Origin: Lysobacterales bacterium 63-13 | GTDB lineage: Bacteria > Pseudomonadota > Gammaproteobacteria > Xanthomonadales > Rhodanobacteraceae | DNA length: 64,000 nucleotides | NCBI GenBank assembly: GCA_001899855.1 | Contig: MKWR01000029.1 | Coordinates: forward strand, 1-64,000 | Reading direction: 5' to 3' | Shown: positions 26,592 to 35,767 of the stretch, one piece after another | How the letters are laid out: each line of letters starts with the position of its first letter | Numbering within the stretch: position 1 is the stretch's first letter | Notes under the pieces: model-generated | Databases searched by the model: none | What the model saw: the letters and a program-made list of their open reading frames with translations, nothing else | Told to the model about the DNA's origin: nothing | Position numbers and translations under genes: made by a program

Positions 26592-28175
26592 ATGACTGAC
26601 GCAATAATCATCGGCGCTGGCCACAACGGCCTGGTCTGCGCCACCTATCTGGCCAAGGCCGGATTGAAAGTGAGCGTGCTTGAACGGCGCGCGGTTGTCG
26701 GCGGCGCTGCGGTCACCGAGGAGTTCCATCCGGGATTCCGCAATTCGGTGGCGGCCTACACGGTGTCACTGCTGCAGCCGAAGGTGATCAAGGATCTCGA
26801 CCTGCATGGGCATGGCCTGCACATCGTTGAGCGCAAGCTCGGCAACTTCCTGCCGCTGCCCGATGGGCGCTCCCTGCGTGTCGGTGCCGGCATCACGCGG
26901 GAGGAGGTCGCCAGGTTCTCCAGGCGCGATGCCGAGCGCCTGCCTGACTATGAAGCGCGCCTCGAGGCGATTGCCGATGTCTTGCGCGTGCTGGCCATGG
27001 AACCGCCCCCGAACATCACCGATGGCGGCTGGTGGAAGGCAATCCCCGAACTGATCCGCGCGGGCAAGCTCGGCAAGCGCCTGCACAAACTCGACACTGG
27101 CCTGCGCCAGGAACTGCTCGACCTGTTCACGATTTCGGCGGCGGAGTATCTCGATCGCTGGTTCGAGAGCGAGCCGATCAAGGCGGTGCTCGGCTTCGAC
27201 GGCATCGTCGGCAACTACGCGAGTCCGCATACGCCGGGGAGCGCCTATGTGCTGCTGCATCACGTCTTTGGCGAAGTCAACGGCATCAAGGGCGCCTGGG
27301 GCCATGCGATCGGCGGCATGGGCGCGATCACCCAGGCCATGGCCAGGGCGGCACGCGCCGCCGGCGTCGATATCCGCACCGATTGCGGCGTGCGTGAGGT
27401 CCTGGTCGAAAACGGTCGGGCGGTAGGCGTGGTCACCGCGAGCAGCGAGATCCTGCAGGCGCGTGCGATCGTCGCCAACGTCAATCCAAAATTGCTTTAT
27501 GAGCAATTGCTGTCACCGCTCGTGGTGCCCGCTCCGACGCGCGAGCGCATGGCCAACTGGCGCTGCGGATCGGGCACCTTCCGCATGAATGTCGCGCTGT
27601 CCGCCTTGCCGGATTTCAGCGCCTTGCCCGGCCCCGGCGATCACCTGACCGCCGGCATCATCATGGCACCGAGCATCGCCTACATGGATCGCGCCTGGCA
27701 GGATGCGGTGGCGCACGGCTGGTCGCGCGAGCCGATTGTCGAGATGCTTATTCCCTCGACCCTTGATGACAGCCTCGCCCCGCAAGGCCAGCACGTCGCC
27801 AGCCTGTTCTGCCAGCACGTCGCGCCGGTGCTCCCCGACGGTCGCAACTGGGATGACCACCGCGACGAAGTCGCCGACCTGATGATCGCGACGGTCGATC
27901 GTTTCGCCCCGGGTTTCAAGGATCTCGTGATCGCCCGCCAGGCACTGACGCCGCTCGATCTCGAACGCACCTTCGGCTTGATTGGCGGCGACATCTTCCA
28001 CGGTGCGTTGAGTCTCAACCAGTTGTTCAGCGCGCGCCCGATGCTTGGCCAGGCCGACTATCGCGGCGCCATTCCCGGACTCTATCTTTGCGGAGCCGGC
28101 ACCCATCCCGGCGGCGGCGTGACCGGCGCGCCGGGGCACAATGCCTCGCGCGTGATCAAGGCCGATCTGCACTGA
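26592..28175 (+). CDS. FAD-dependent oxidoreductase, PYROXD2/phytoene desaturase-like
   Basis: A 527-residue flavoprotein. It opens with the dinucleotide-binding motif AIIIGAGHNGLVCATYLAKAG, followed by VLERRAVVGGAAVTEE, the layout of CrtI-like amine oxidase/desaturase proteins. The C-terminal LYLCGAGTHPGGGVTGAPGHN is the matching FAD-closing motif. The closest group is the NAD(P)/FAD proteins named after human PYROXD2; the substrate is unknown, and there is no carotenoid gene nearby. ATG 26592 fits the family start; a TTG two codons earlier is also in frame. It lies 32 bases after the FG-GAP gene. Confidence 0.88.
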   Translation: MTDAIIIGAGHNGLVCATYLAKAGLKVSVLERRAVVGGAAVTEEFHPGFRNSVAAYTVSLLQPKVIKDLDLHGHGLHIVERKLGNFLPLPDGRSLRVGAGITREEVARFSRRDAERLPDYEARLEAIADVLRVLAMEPPPNITDGGWWKAIPELIRAGKLGKRLHKLDTGLRQELLDLFTISAAEYLDRWFESEPIKAVLGFDGIVGNYASPHTPGSAYVLLHHVFGEVNGIKGAWGHAIGGMGAITQAMARAARAAGVDIRTDCGVREVLVENGRAVGVVTASSEILQARAIVANVNPKLLYEQLLSPLVVPAPTRERMANWRCGSGTFRMNVALSALPDFSALPGPGDHLTAGIIMAPSIAYMDRAWQDAVAHGWSREPIVEMLIPSTLDDSLAPQGQHVASLFCQHVAPVLPDGRNWDDHRDEVADLMIATVDRFAPGFKDLVIARQALTPLDLERTFGLIGGDIFHGALSLNQLFSARPMLGQADYRGAIPGLYLCGAGTHPGGGVTGAPGHNASRVIKADLH

Positions 28176-28394
28176 GATTGCCGTTGCCGAGCCAAGCGAT
28201 CGAGGCGGGCCAGGGTGGAATGCCTTTCCGGATCGATGAGTTGATGCCGGCTCGGGCATGAGAATGGATGGCGGACTGATGGCAATCCCGGCCTGCCGGT
28301 GCGCGCCTGCAGCGTGCGGCCGGTCGCAGCCAACACGCTTGCCTGCGGTGTAAGATGCCGGCAAACCGGGTCGATCCGGAGCACGGAGACAGGC

Positions 28395-29525
28395 ATGAGC
28401 AGCGTTGACTTCACCTCGTTCCTCAAGTTGATGGTGCACAAGAAGGCATCCGACCTTTTCATCACGGCCGGCGTCGCGCCGTCGATGAAGGTGCATGGCC
28501 GAATCTCGCCGATCACGCAAAACGCGCTGACCCCGCAACAGTCGCGCGACATGGTGCTGAACGTGATGACGCCCTCGCAGCGCGAGGAGTTCGAGAAGAC
28601 CCACGAATGCCAGTTCGCCATTGCCGTCACCGGCGTCGGTCGATTCCGTGTCTCCTGCTTCTACCAGCGCAATTGCGTCGGCATGGTCCTGCGCCGCATC
28701 GAAACACGCATCCCCACGGTCGATGAGTTGAACCTGCCGCCGGTGATCAAGACCCTGGCGATGACCAAGCGCGGCATCATCATCTTCGTCGGCGCCACCG
28801 GTACCGGCAAATCCACCTCGCTGGCGGCGATGCTCGGCTATCGCAACCTCAACTCGACCGGCCACATCATCACCATCGAGGATCCGATCGAATACGTGCA
28901 CAAGCACGAGGGCTGCATCATCACCCAGCGCGAACTCGGCATCGATACCGATTCCTGGGAGAACGCGCTGAAGAACACCCTGCGCCAGGCGCCGGACGTG
29001 ATCATGATCGGCGAGGTGCGCACGCGCGAAACCATGGAGCACGCGATCAACTTCTCCGAGACCGGTCACCTGTGCCTGTGCACGCTGCATGCGAACAACG
29101 CCAACCAGGCGATGGATCGCATCATCCATTTCTTCGCCGAGGATCGGCGCGCGCAGTTGTTCATGGACCTGTCCCTGAACCTCAAGGGCGTGGTCGCCCA
29201 GCAGCTGATTCCGACGCCGGATGGAAAGTCGCGCCGCGTCGCCATCGAGGTCCTGCTGGGTACGCCACTGGTGCAGGACTACATCCGCCAGGGCGACATC
29301 CACAAGCTCAAGGACGTCATGAAGGAGTCCACCAACCTCGGCATGAAGACCTTCGACCAGGCCTTGTTCGAGCTTTACCAGGCCGGCGAGATCTCCTACG
29401 AGGATGCCTTGCGCCACGCCGATTCGACCAACGAAGTGCGCTTGAAGATCAAGCTGGCCCAGGGTGGCGACGCACATACCCTGTCGCAGGGTCTGGATGG
29501 GGTCGAACTCAGCGAAACGACGTGA
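28395..29525 (+). CDS. pilU: Type IV pilus retraction-associated ATPase PilU
   Basis: A 376-residue PilT/PilU-type hexameric ATPase. It starts with FTSFLKLMVHKKASDLFITAG, carries Walker A GATGTGKST (residues 134-142), the aspartate box IITIEDPIEY, Walker B DVIMIGEVR and the His box CTLHANNANQ. Length and the long C-terminal part (residues 345-376) fit PilU rather than the shorter PilT. PilU acts with PilT at the pilus base and cannot usually retract alone. pilT, the usual neighbour, is not in the window: upstream is the FAD oxidoreductase 219 bases away. ATG 28395 is preceded by GGAGAC. Confidence 0.92.
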   Translation: MSSVDFTSFLKLMVHKKASDLFITAGVAPSMKVHGRISPITQNALTPQQSRDMVLNVMTPSQREEFEKTHECQFAIAVTGVGRFRVSCFYQRNCVGMVLRRIETRIPTVDELNLPPVIKTLAMTKRGIIIFVGATGTGKSTSLAAMLGYRNLNSTGHIITIEDPIEYVHKHEGCIITQRELGIDTDSWENALKNTLRQAPDVIMIGEVRTRETMEHAINFSETGHLCLCTLHANNANQAMDRIIHFFAEDRRAQLFMDLSLNLKGVVAQQLIPTPDGKSRRVAIEVLLGTPLVQDYIRQGDIHKLKDVMKESTNLGMKTFDQALFELYQAGEISYEDALRHADSTNEVRLKIKLAQGGDAHTLSQGLDGVELSETT

Positions 29526-29560
29526 CGCGTTCGTTGCCGCGGATGACGACACACTGATAC

Positions 29561-31114
29561 ATGGCGATCGAAGCCAAGGACGCGCAGCTTGCCAAGCTGC
29601 GCAGGGTCTGGGGTGCGCTCGGACAGGACGATCCGCTATGGGCGGTGCTGTCGCAGCGTGACAAGCGCGGCGGCCGTTGGCAGGCGGAGGAGTTCCTCGC
29701 CACCGGCCAGCTTGAAATCGACAGCCAGCTCGCCGTGCTCGCGGCCAGCGGCTACCCGCTGCGGCGTGATCTGGCCGTTGATTTCGGTTGCGGAGCAGGG
29801 CGGCTGTCGCGCGCACTGGCGAGCCATTTCAGCGAGGTTATCGGCATCGATGTGTCGCCGAGCATGATCACTGCGGCACGGCAGTTGAATGCCGATGTCG
29901 CGAACATCGAGTTTCGCGAAAACGCCGGTGCCGAGCTGGCCGGGATCGAGGACGCCAGCGTCGATCTGCTGTTCTCGCATATCACGCTGCAGCATATTCC
30001 CGCGCCGCTGGCGATTGCATATGTGGAGGAGTTTTTCCGCGTCCTCGCCCCTGGCGGGGTCGCCGTGTTCCAGTTTGTCGATGGCAATGATGCAAGCTGG
30101 CGTGGCCGCCTGTTCGGACTCGCTTCCAATCGCTGGCTCAATCCGCTGCGGCGCATGCTCTGGCGGCGTCGTGAAGTGTTCGAGATGCATGTGCTTGCCG
30201 AGCACGAGTTGCGCGATCGGCTCGCGCGGCATGCGTCGTTGCAGTTGCTGGCGGCGATCGATGACGGCGCGGCGGGCGCGGGATGGCGCGGGCGGCGTTG
30301 GAGCGTGGTCAATCGCAGCGAACCGCCGCGTCGGGTCGAAGGCGATGGCTACACGTTGTTTGCCCATGCCGACGACCTGCAGATTGGCGCGCCGATCATC
30401 GCCGGTGCCGAGCACGAACCGCATGTTGCCGCGATCCTGCGCGAGCGCTTGCGGGCAGGCGATGTCGTCCTCGATGTCGGTGCCAACATCGGCATCTTCA
30501 CCCTGCTTGCGGCATCCCGGGTCGGTCCGGGCGGTCGCGTCATCGCCGTCGAGCCGATTGCACGCAACCGGCAGTTGCTTGCCCGCGCCGCGCAGGTCAA
30601 TGGCTTTGCCCGGATCGAGTTGATTGCCGGGGCTGCCAGTGATCGAACGGGAACGATGCAACTGCGAACGCATCCGCATACCTCCAACAGCGCGACGCCG
30701 GCTGCCGCCGGTGAACTGCTGCGCGACGCGCGCGGCGTCGTGGTGTCGGTACCGGCGCTGGTGCTGGACGAGCGTTGCGCCGACCTCGATCGCCTGGACC
30801 TGCTGAAGATCGACATCGAGGGCATGGAACCGCTTGCGCTGCGCGGCCTTGAGCGCACGATTGCGCGACTGCGCCCGATCTTGCTCAGCGAGTTCAATCC
30901 GTGGGCGATCGAGCGCGCGACGGCGACCGATGCAATCGGCTATCTGCGTTGGCTGCGCCGCTGGTATCCGGCCATCACGATCCTGCACCGTGATGGCCGT
31001 CGCCAACGCTGTGTCGAGGTGAAAGAGGTAATGCAGGTCTGGCGCGAGGAAAACCATCGCGCCGGACTTGGCGATCGCCTGCATCTGGACCTGCTGCTGG
31101 CGATCGACGGCTGA
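29561..31114 (+). CDS. Tandem methyltransferase: class I SAM domain fused to FkbM-type domain
   Basis: A 517-residue cytosolic protein with two Rossmann methyltransferase domains. Domain 1 (about 60-235) has AVDFGCGAGRLSRAL, VIGIDVSPSMI and FSHITLQHIPAPLAIAYV, a Methyltransf_11/25 pattern. Domain 2 (about 285-500) has VVLDVGANIGIFTLLAASR, VIAVEPIARNRQLL and DLLKIDIEGMEPLALRGLE, the FkbM pattern seen in O-methyltransferases of polysaccharides, lipids and natural products. A bridge around residue 240-270 joins them. Neither substrate is known. It lies 36 bases after pilU in the same direction and is convergent with the lipoprotein gene (11-base gap). A pilus- or surface-polysaccharide target is possible but only inferred. 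Confidence 0.82.
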   Translation: MAIEAKDAQLAKLRRVWGALGQDDPLWAVLSQRDKRGGRWQAEEFLATGQLEIDSQLAVLAASGYPLRRDLAVDFGCGAGRLSRALASHFSEVIGIDVSPSMITAARQLNADVANIEFRENAGAELAGIEDASVDLLFSHITLQHIPAPLAIAYVEEFFRVLAPGGVAVFQFVDGNDASWRGRLFGLASNRWLNPLRRMLWRRREVFEMHVLAEHELRDRLARHASLQLLAAIDDGAAGAGWRGRRWSVVNRSEPPRRVEGDGYTLFAHADDLQIGAPIIAGAEHEPHVAAILRERLRAGDVVLDVGANIGIFTLLAASRVGPGGRVIAVEPIARNRQLLARAAQVNGFARIELIAGAASDRTGTMQLRTHPHTSNSATPAAAGELLRDARGVVVSVPALVLDERCADLDRLDLLKIDIEGMEPLALRGLERTIARLRPILLSEFNPWAIERATATDAIGYLRWLRRWYPAITILHRDGRRQRCVEVKEVMQVWREENHRAGLGDRLHLDLLLAIDG

Positions 31115-31125
31115 CGGCGGGTGCC

Positions 31126-32805
31126 TCAGGGATTCAGTCGCGCATCCTGGATCAATTCGATGCCCTTTGGCGTCGCATTGACTCGGATGTCGATTGACTG
31201 GATCCATTGCGCATACAGGCGGTACAGGGTGGTCTGCGTTTCCAGATCGGCACGCTGCTTGTCCGGCAACATCGTCGAGAAGCGGGTCAGCATCGTGCCA
31301 AGCACCTCGTAGAACGCGCCGGTGTAGGCTGCATGCAGCAACTGGCCGTCGGCCGCTGCCGGTGCGCCGACAAATGCCGACAGGTCGATGCCGTCGCCGA
31401 GGCTGACCGCCAGCGCGGCGTCGTTGGCGGCAATCTGCATCGGCGGCGCGTAGCCGACTTCGGTCGGAATGATGCCGGCCGGGAGATCCACCGCCTTGCC
31501 GTCAAGCGCGAGCTTGAAATCGCTGAGCCCCGGAATCGCCAGCTGGGCCATGCCGATCAAGCCCATCGGGTTCGAGGTGCCGACCAGGATTGCCGCCGAG
31601 GCGTCGGGGCTGCCGCTTTCGGGAATGTCGAGGCGATTGATCAGCAGGCGCAGGCCGGTGAAATCGCTCAATGGCGGCGGCACCACCTGGGTCAACTGCT
31701 GCTTGGCCCTGGCAGCGGCCTCGTTCATCGACGCCAGTGCGACGCACTGGAACGGCGCGTCGACAATCGCGTTGCTGCGTTCGATCAGGAAATCCTTGAT
31801 CTTGAGGATCGGCAGCGAAAGGGCGATGTCGTACAGCGCCGTCGCCGTGGCTGCCGAGCCCGGTGGCGGCGAGGACAACTTCATCAACGCCGCGGCCAGT
31901 GCGGCATCGAGATCGATGCGGCTGCTGGTGGTGAAGTGCTGTCCATCGAAGCGCGTGTATCCCATCACCATGCGCGGTGCCCGCGCGGCGAGAGCCTCGA
32001 ATTCGCTGCGGCAGGTGGCATCGAGCCTTGGCGGGGCTTCCTCAAGCATGCCGGCAAATGCGGCATAACCCGGGTCGTTGTCGATCAAGGCGATGATGCG
32101 TTTGAAGTCGATCCAGCCACTGCCGTAAGCGAGGTAGCCTTCGGCCTTGTTGAAACCGACCATGCCTGCCGAGGACTCCAGGCTTTGTCCTGGGCGATCA
32201 AGGCCGAGCACGCGCCGGCGCAAGGATTTTTCGGCGTTGGCCGGCAGCACCGTGATGACCAGGTGCTTGCCCTCGATGGCGATCAGCGCTTCGGCCTTGT
32301 CCAGGGCGATGGTCCAGATGTCCTGGTCGTCGACGCGCGCGGTGGTCAGCGAGGCGCCAGCCTTTTCCTCGATGCGCGCAACCATCGCGCGAAATTTGTC
32401 CGCATCCGCCAATTCGACGCGCAACACCGGAACCAGGCCGACGCCATAAAATGCACCCCGCGCTTGCATGGAAAAGCCGACTTGCGCCCACTCGTCCTGC
32501 GTGTCGCGGTCGCGGACTTCATCGAGGATCGCCGCGGTGACGCGCTTGACCTTGCCGATTTCCGCGTCACCCTGGTCCGGCAGGTCGTCCAGCATGCGGT
32601 CGTAAACGCCCAGCAGGTTCGGCCAGGCACCCTGCATCATGCGCGTCCAGGTCTGCACGGCGGCTTCGGGCGCAGGCTCGGCATTGGCCATCACGAACGG
32701 GGTATCGGCGGGCACGAAAGCAAGTGGCGAGCTGTCGTCGTCGGACTTGCCGCAGGCCGCGATGAGCAGCACCGTGATGAGCAGGCTGGCGCGAATTTTC
32801 AACAT
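31126..32805 (-). CDS. Lipoprotein of unknown function
   Basis: A 559-residue protein that I do not recognise by family name. The N-terminus is a lipoprotein signal: SLLITVLLIAACGKSDDD, with the lipobox ending at Cys19 and Gly at +2, which favours the outer membrane. The rest is acidic and soluble, with no further membrane span; sequences such as FVPADTPFVMANAEP and GKHLVITVLPANAEKSLRRR recall the periplasmic DUF3352-type and related lipoproteins of proteobacteria, but this is weak. AAGGAT lies before the ATG at a good distance. It starts 22 bases after pyrB on the same strand and is likely the last gene of that operon. Confidence 0.75.
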   Translation of the reverse strand: MLKIRASLLITVLLIAACGKSDDDSSPLAFVPADTPFVMANAEPAPEAAVQTWTRMMQGAWPNLLGVYDRMLDDLPDQGDAEIGKVKRVTAAILDEVRDRDTQDEWAQVGFSMQARGAFYGVGLVPVLRVELADADKFRAMVARIEEKAGASLTTARVDDQDIWTIALDKAEALIAIEGKHLVITVLPANAEKSLRRRVLGLDRPGQSLESSAGMVGFNKAEGYLAYGSGWIDFKRIIALIDNDPGYAAFAGMLEEAPPRLDATCRSEFEALAARAPRMVMGYTRFDGQHFTTSSRIDLDAALAAALMKLSSPPPGSAATATALYDIALSLPILKIKDFLIERSNAIVDAPFQCVALASMNEAAARAKQQLTQVVPPPLSDFTGLRLLINRLDIPESGSPDASAAILVGTSNPMGLIGMAQLAIPGLSDFKLALDGKAVDLPAGIIPTEVGYAPPMQIAANDAALAVSLGDGIDLSAFVGAPAAADGQLLHAAYTGAFYEVLGTMLTRFSTMLPDKQRADLETQTTLYRLYAQWIQSIDIRVNATPKGIELIQDARLNP

Positions 32806-32827
32806 GGTCCGTATCCTTGGGGGTGAG

Positions 32828-33820
32828 TCAGGGGATGCTTGCTGCCGCAGCGGATGCCTGCGGCATTGCGCGATCGGGGCCGAGCAGGCTGGCCAGCACG
32901 GCCATTCGTGCCGGGATGCCGTTTGCAACCTGATCGAGTATGACCGATTGCCACCCGTCGGCGACATCGCTGGCAATCTCGACGCCGCGATTCATCGGTC
33001 CCGGATGCATGACCAGGGCGTCTGGCCCGGCCTGACGCAGGCGCTGTGCAGTCAGGCCGAAGCGGGAAAAATATTCGGCCTCGTCGCCGATCAGGGCTTC
33101 GATCATGCGCTCGCGCTGCAGGCGCAGCATGATCACCACATCGCAGCCGGCAATGGCCGCGTCGAATTCGTCGACAAGAACGCATTGTGGAAAATCGTCG
33201 GCCTTGGGCATCAATGCCGTCGGGCCGCACAAGCGGATTTCGCGGACGCCAAGGGCGCTCAGCACATGCACATCCGAGCGGGCGACGCGCGAGTGCCGGA
33301 TGTCGCCGCAGATCACCACTTTCAATGGCGAAAAATCGGCATGGTGGTCACGGATGGTCAGCGCATCGAGCAGACCCTGGGTCGGATGCGCGTGATTGCC
33401 ATCACCGGCATTGAGGATTGCCGCCCGGCGCGCGCAGGCGGCCAGCCGTGCCGGTGTGCCGTTTTCCCTGTGCCGCACGATGAAGGCATCGGCCTGCATG
33501 GCTTCGAGCGTTGCCAGGGTATCTTCGAGCGACTCGCCCTTGTTCGTCGAGGAACTTGCGATATCGAAGTTGAGCACGCTTGCACCGAGCCGGCGCGCGG
33601 CCAGCTCGAAGCTGCTGCGGGTTCGCGTGGAGGTTTCGAAAAACAGGTTGATGATGGTGCGCCCGGCCAGCAGTTGCGGACCCCGTGCGCCGTCGGCGAA
33701 TGCCGTGCGCAAGGCAACTGCGCGATCGAGCAGGGCATTGATGCGTTCGCGGCCGAGGCCTTCGAGGGTGATCAGATGGCGCAGGTTTCCGTTTGCGTCA
33801 AACTGCAGGTCGGTGCTCAC
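32828..33820 (-). CDS. pyrB: Aspartate carbamoyltransferase catalytic subunit
   Basis: A 330-residue enzyme of pyrimidine synthesis that joins carbamoyl phosphate and aspartate. The carbamoyl phosphate site FFETSTRTRSSFE and the motif GDGNHAHPTQGLLD are intact, as are VMHPGPMNRGVE and the C-terminal NGIPARMAVL. Start is GTG 33820, overlapping the ruvX stop (GTGA), so translation is probably coupled. No pyrI regulatory gene, no pyrR and no pyrC-like gene adjoin it; in Pseudomonas the corresponding cluster has pyrR before pyrB and an inactive dihydroorotase after it. This form may act as a plain catalytic trimer. Confidence 0.95.
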   Translation of the reverse strand: MSTDLQFDANGNLRHLITLEGLGRERINALLDRAVALRTAFADGARGPQLLAGRTIINLFFETSTRTRSSFELAARRLGASVLNFDIASSSTNKGESLEDTLATLEAMQADAFIVRHRENGTPARLAACARRAAILNAGDGNHAHPTQGLLDALTIRDHHADFSPLKVVICGDIRHSRVARSDVHVLSALGVREIRLCGPTALMPKADDFPQCVLVDEFDAAIAGCDVVIMLRLQRERMIEALIGDEAEYFSRFGLTAQRLRQAGPDALVMHPGPMNRGVEIASDVADGWQSVILDQVANGIPARMAVLASLLGPDRAMPQASAAAASIP

Positions 33821-34269
33821 GAGGAGGTCGCCTTGTGGTCGGGATGGGCAAGCCAGGATTCCAGGATGATCTGCGCGGCCAGTGCGTCGATCTCGGCACC
33901 ATGCTTGCGCTTGGCCGTGCCTTGCGCGCGCTGCCGGGCGAAGCGCCGTGCGGCTTCCTTCGAGGTGAAGCGCTCATCCGATTCGTGCACGTCGCGGTTG
34001 TAACGGCGGCCAAGCTCGCCTGCAAACGAGCGCGCATGGCGGGTCATCTCCTGCTCGCTGCCATCGAGGGCGAGCGGCAGGCCGACCACGAACGCCTGCG
34101 GTTGCCAATCCTTGACCAGGATGTCGATCGCGCTCCAGTCGATCCTGCCGTGACTGACCGCAACCGTCGAAAGTGCGCGCGCGCTGCCGCTGATCGGGTG
34201 GCCAATCGCGACGCCGATCGTGCGCGTGCCGACATCAAAGGCCAACACATAACCCGCCGCGGTGGTCAT
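33817..34269 (-). CDS. ruvX: Putative pre-16S rRNA nuclease / Holliday junction resolvase-like protein YqgF
   Basis: A 150-residue RNase H-fold protein. LAFDVGTRTIGVAIG provides the first catalytic aspartate, VVGLPLALDGSEQEMTRHAR is the central signature, and DERFTSKEAARRF and EIDALAAQIILESWL complete the family pattern. YqgF trims the 5' end of 16S rRNA in E. coli. It sits between yqgE and pyrB; its stop overlaps the pyrB start. Confidence 0.93.
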   Translation of the reverse strand: MTTAAGYVLAFDVGTRTIGVAIGHPISGSARALSTVAVSHGRIDWSAIDILVKDWQPQAFVVGLPLALDGSEQEMTRHARSFAGELGRRYNRDVHESDERFTSKEAARRFARQRAQGTAKRKHGAEIDALAAQIILESWLAHPDHKATSS

Positions 34270-34287
34270 TGCCGCAAACCGCTGGCT

Positions 34288-34851
34288 TCAGGCGTTGCCG
34301 GCATACGGCGAAATCCATTCCAGCTTCACCCCGACCAGTGCGGCGGCCGCGTGCCAGCGTTCGTCGAGCGGAGTCGTGAACAGGATTGCATGATCCACCG
34401 GTGCGGTCAGCCAGGCGTTCTCGCGCAACTCATGTTCGATCTGGCCCGGACTCCAGCCCGAGTAGCCCAAGGCGACCAGGGCGTGTTGCGGACCGTGGCC
34501 GCTGGCGATGGCCTCGAGGATGTCACGTGAAGTGGTCACGCTGATCGATTCGGAAATCCGGAACGAGGAATCCCAGCCGCCATGTGGCGTGTGCAGGACA
34601 AAGCCGCGTTCGGGTTGCACCGGCCCGCCAATCAGCACCGGTGCATCGGCGACTTCGGGCAGGTCCGAACGCAGGCTCATCTGTGCCAGCACATCGCCGA
34701 GGCGATAGTCGGAAAGCCGGTTGACCATGATGCCCATGGTGCCGTCCTCGCCGTGCTGGCAGATGATCGCGACCCCGCGTTCGAAATTCGGATCGTGCAG
34801 ATTCGGCATCGCGATCAGCAGCTGATTCGAGAGGGTCGAGGATTCGTGCAT
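34288..34851 (-). CDS. YqgE/AlgH family protein (UPF0301)
   Basis: A 187-residue protein of the AlgH/YqgE family, whose members adopt a conserved fold without a settled biochemical role. NQLLIAMPNLHDPNFERGV, GTMGIMVNRLS, VLIGGPVQPERGFVLH and HALVALGYSGWSPGQIEHEL are all family blocks. ATG 34851 fits the standard start. It is 18 bases before ruvX and 52 bases after tonB on the same strand. Confidence 0.93.
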   Translation of the reverse strand: MHESSTLSNQLLIAMPNLHDPNFERGVAIICQHGEDGTMGIMVNRLSDYRLGDVLAQMSLRSDLPEVADAPVLIGGPVQPERGFVLHTPHGGWDSSFRISESISVTTSRDILEAIASGHGPQHALVALGYSGWSPGQIEHELRENAWLTAPVDHAILFTTPLDERWHAAAALVGVKLEWISPYAGNA

Positions 34852-34903
34852 GGTGCCATTGTACGGTGCCGCACGCCATGCCGGCCATGCACGGCAGCGC
34901 CAT

Positions 34904-35767
34904 TCAGCGATTGCGCAGGATATTGCCTTCGAGGAACTGCCAGGTACGCGTGATGTAGAGCTCGTCGATGGCCTCGGCGTTCTTCGGCAGCGCATTGAAT
35001 GGCGCGGCCAGGCGCACGATGCGGATTGCCGCATCATCGAGCACCTTGTGCCCGCTGGGCTGGATGATGTCGATGCTCTTGACGCTGCCGTCGCGGTTCA
35101 GCCCGACCGTGAGCACGAGCTGGCCATGCAGCTCCTGGCGACGCGCCTCGTCGGGATAATTGAGATTGCCGATGCGCTCGATGCGTGCAACCCAGGCGCT
35201 CATGTAGCTGGCGAACTCGTATTCGCGGGTGTTTGCCGAAATGTATTTCTTCTTTGGCCGCTTGGCGTATTTCTCGGTCTCGCGCTGGATTTCCTGGGCC
35301 AGCTGCGCCATTTCCAGCTTGCGTTCGATGATTTCGCGTTCCGAGGGCGCCTGCAGGTCGGCCTGGTCGGGCGTCTCCCGCGTCGACTCCACGCTGCGCT
35401 CGGCGCTGCGCGTGATCAGCAGCTCGGCCTTGGTCGCTACGGACGGTCGCGGCGCGCCGTTGTCGGTCGGCCGCGGCGTGATGCCTTCGATGGGTTTCGG
35501 AATCGGGCTCGACAGCGGATTGCTCGGGCGCCGCGCCGTATCCGAGTCGCCACCGCCGCTGTTGCTGGCCTGGGCGAGGAAATCGGCCTTATCGGGGAGC
35601 TTGCCGCTGGCTGACTGCACGAGGATCACATCGAGCGAGGGCAGCGATGCCGCCGGTTTCTCGATGGTGAAGGTGATGCCGAGCGCAACCACGGCATGCG
35701 CGATCAGCGAGAACAGGAAGGTCACGCCGAGGCGATCGGCGGCGGCATTGGCAGTCGAGGTGCTCAC
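34904..35767 (-). CDS. Energy transducer TonB-like protein
   Basis: A 287-residue protein with one N-terminal membrane helix (about residues 14-35, VTFLFSLIAHAVVALGITF, containing the histidine typical of TonB), a long Pro/Ser/Glu-rich linker and a C-terminal TonB domain (about residues 195-285) with NLNYPDEARRQELHGQLVLT and VLDDAAIRIVRLAAPF. It would carry proton-motive energy to outer-membrane receptors. In Pseudomonas aeruginosa the tonB gene in this exact position, beside gshB and pilG, affects twitching motility. GTG 35767 overlaps the gshB stop by four bases. Confidence 0.9.
   Translation of the reverse strand: MSTSTANAAADRLGVTFLFSLIAHAVVALGITFTIEKPAASLPSLDVILVQSASGKLPDKADFLAQASNSGGGDSDTARRPSNPLSSPIPKPIEGITPRPTDNGAPRPSVATKAELLITRSAERSVESTRETPDQADLQAPSEREIIERKLEMAQLAQEIQRETEKYAKRPKKKYISANTREYEFASYMSAWVARIERIGNLNYPDEARRQELHGQLVLTVGLNRDGSVKSIDIIQPSGHKVLDDAAIRIVRLAAPFNALPKNAEAIDELYITRTWQFLEGNILRNR

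Noticed and set aside
28176..28394. Intergenic region before pilU checked for a tRNA, riboswitch or small RNA
   Set aside because: No cloverleaf, no conserved riboswitch core and no clear terminator could be found by eye.
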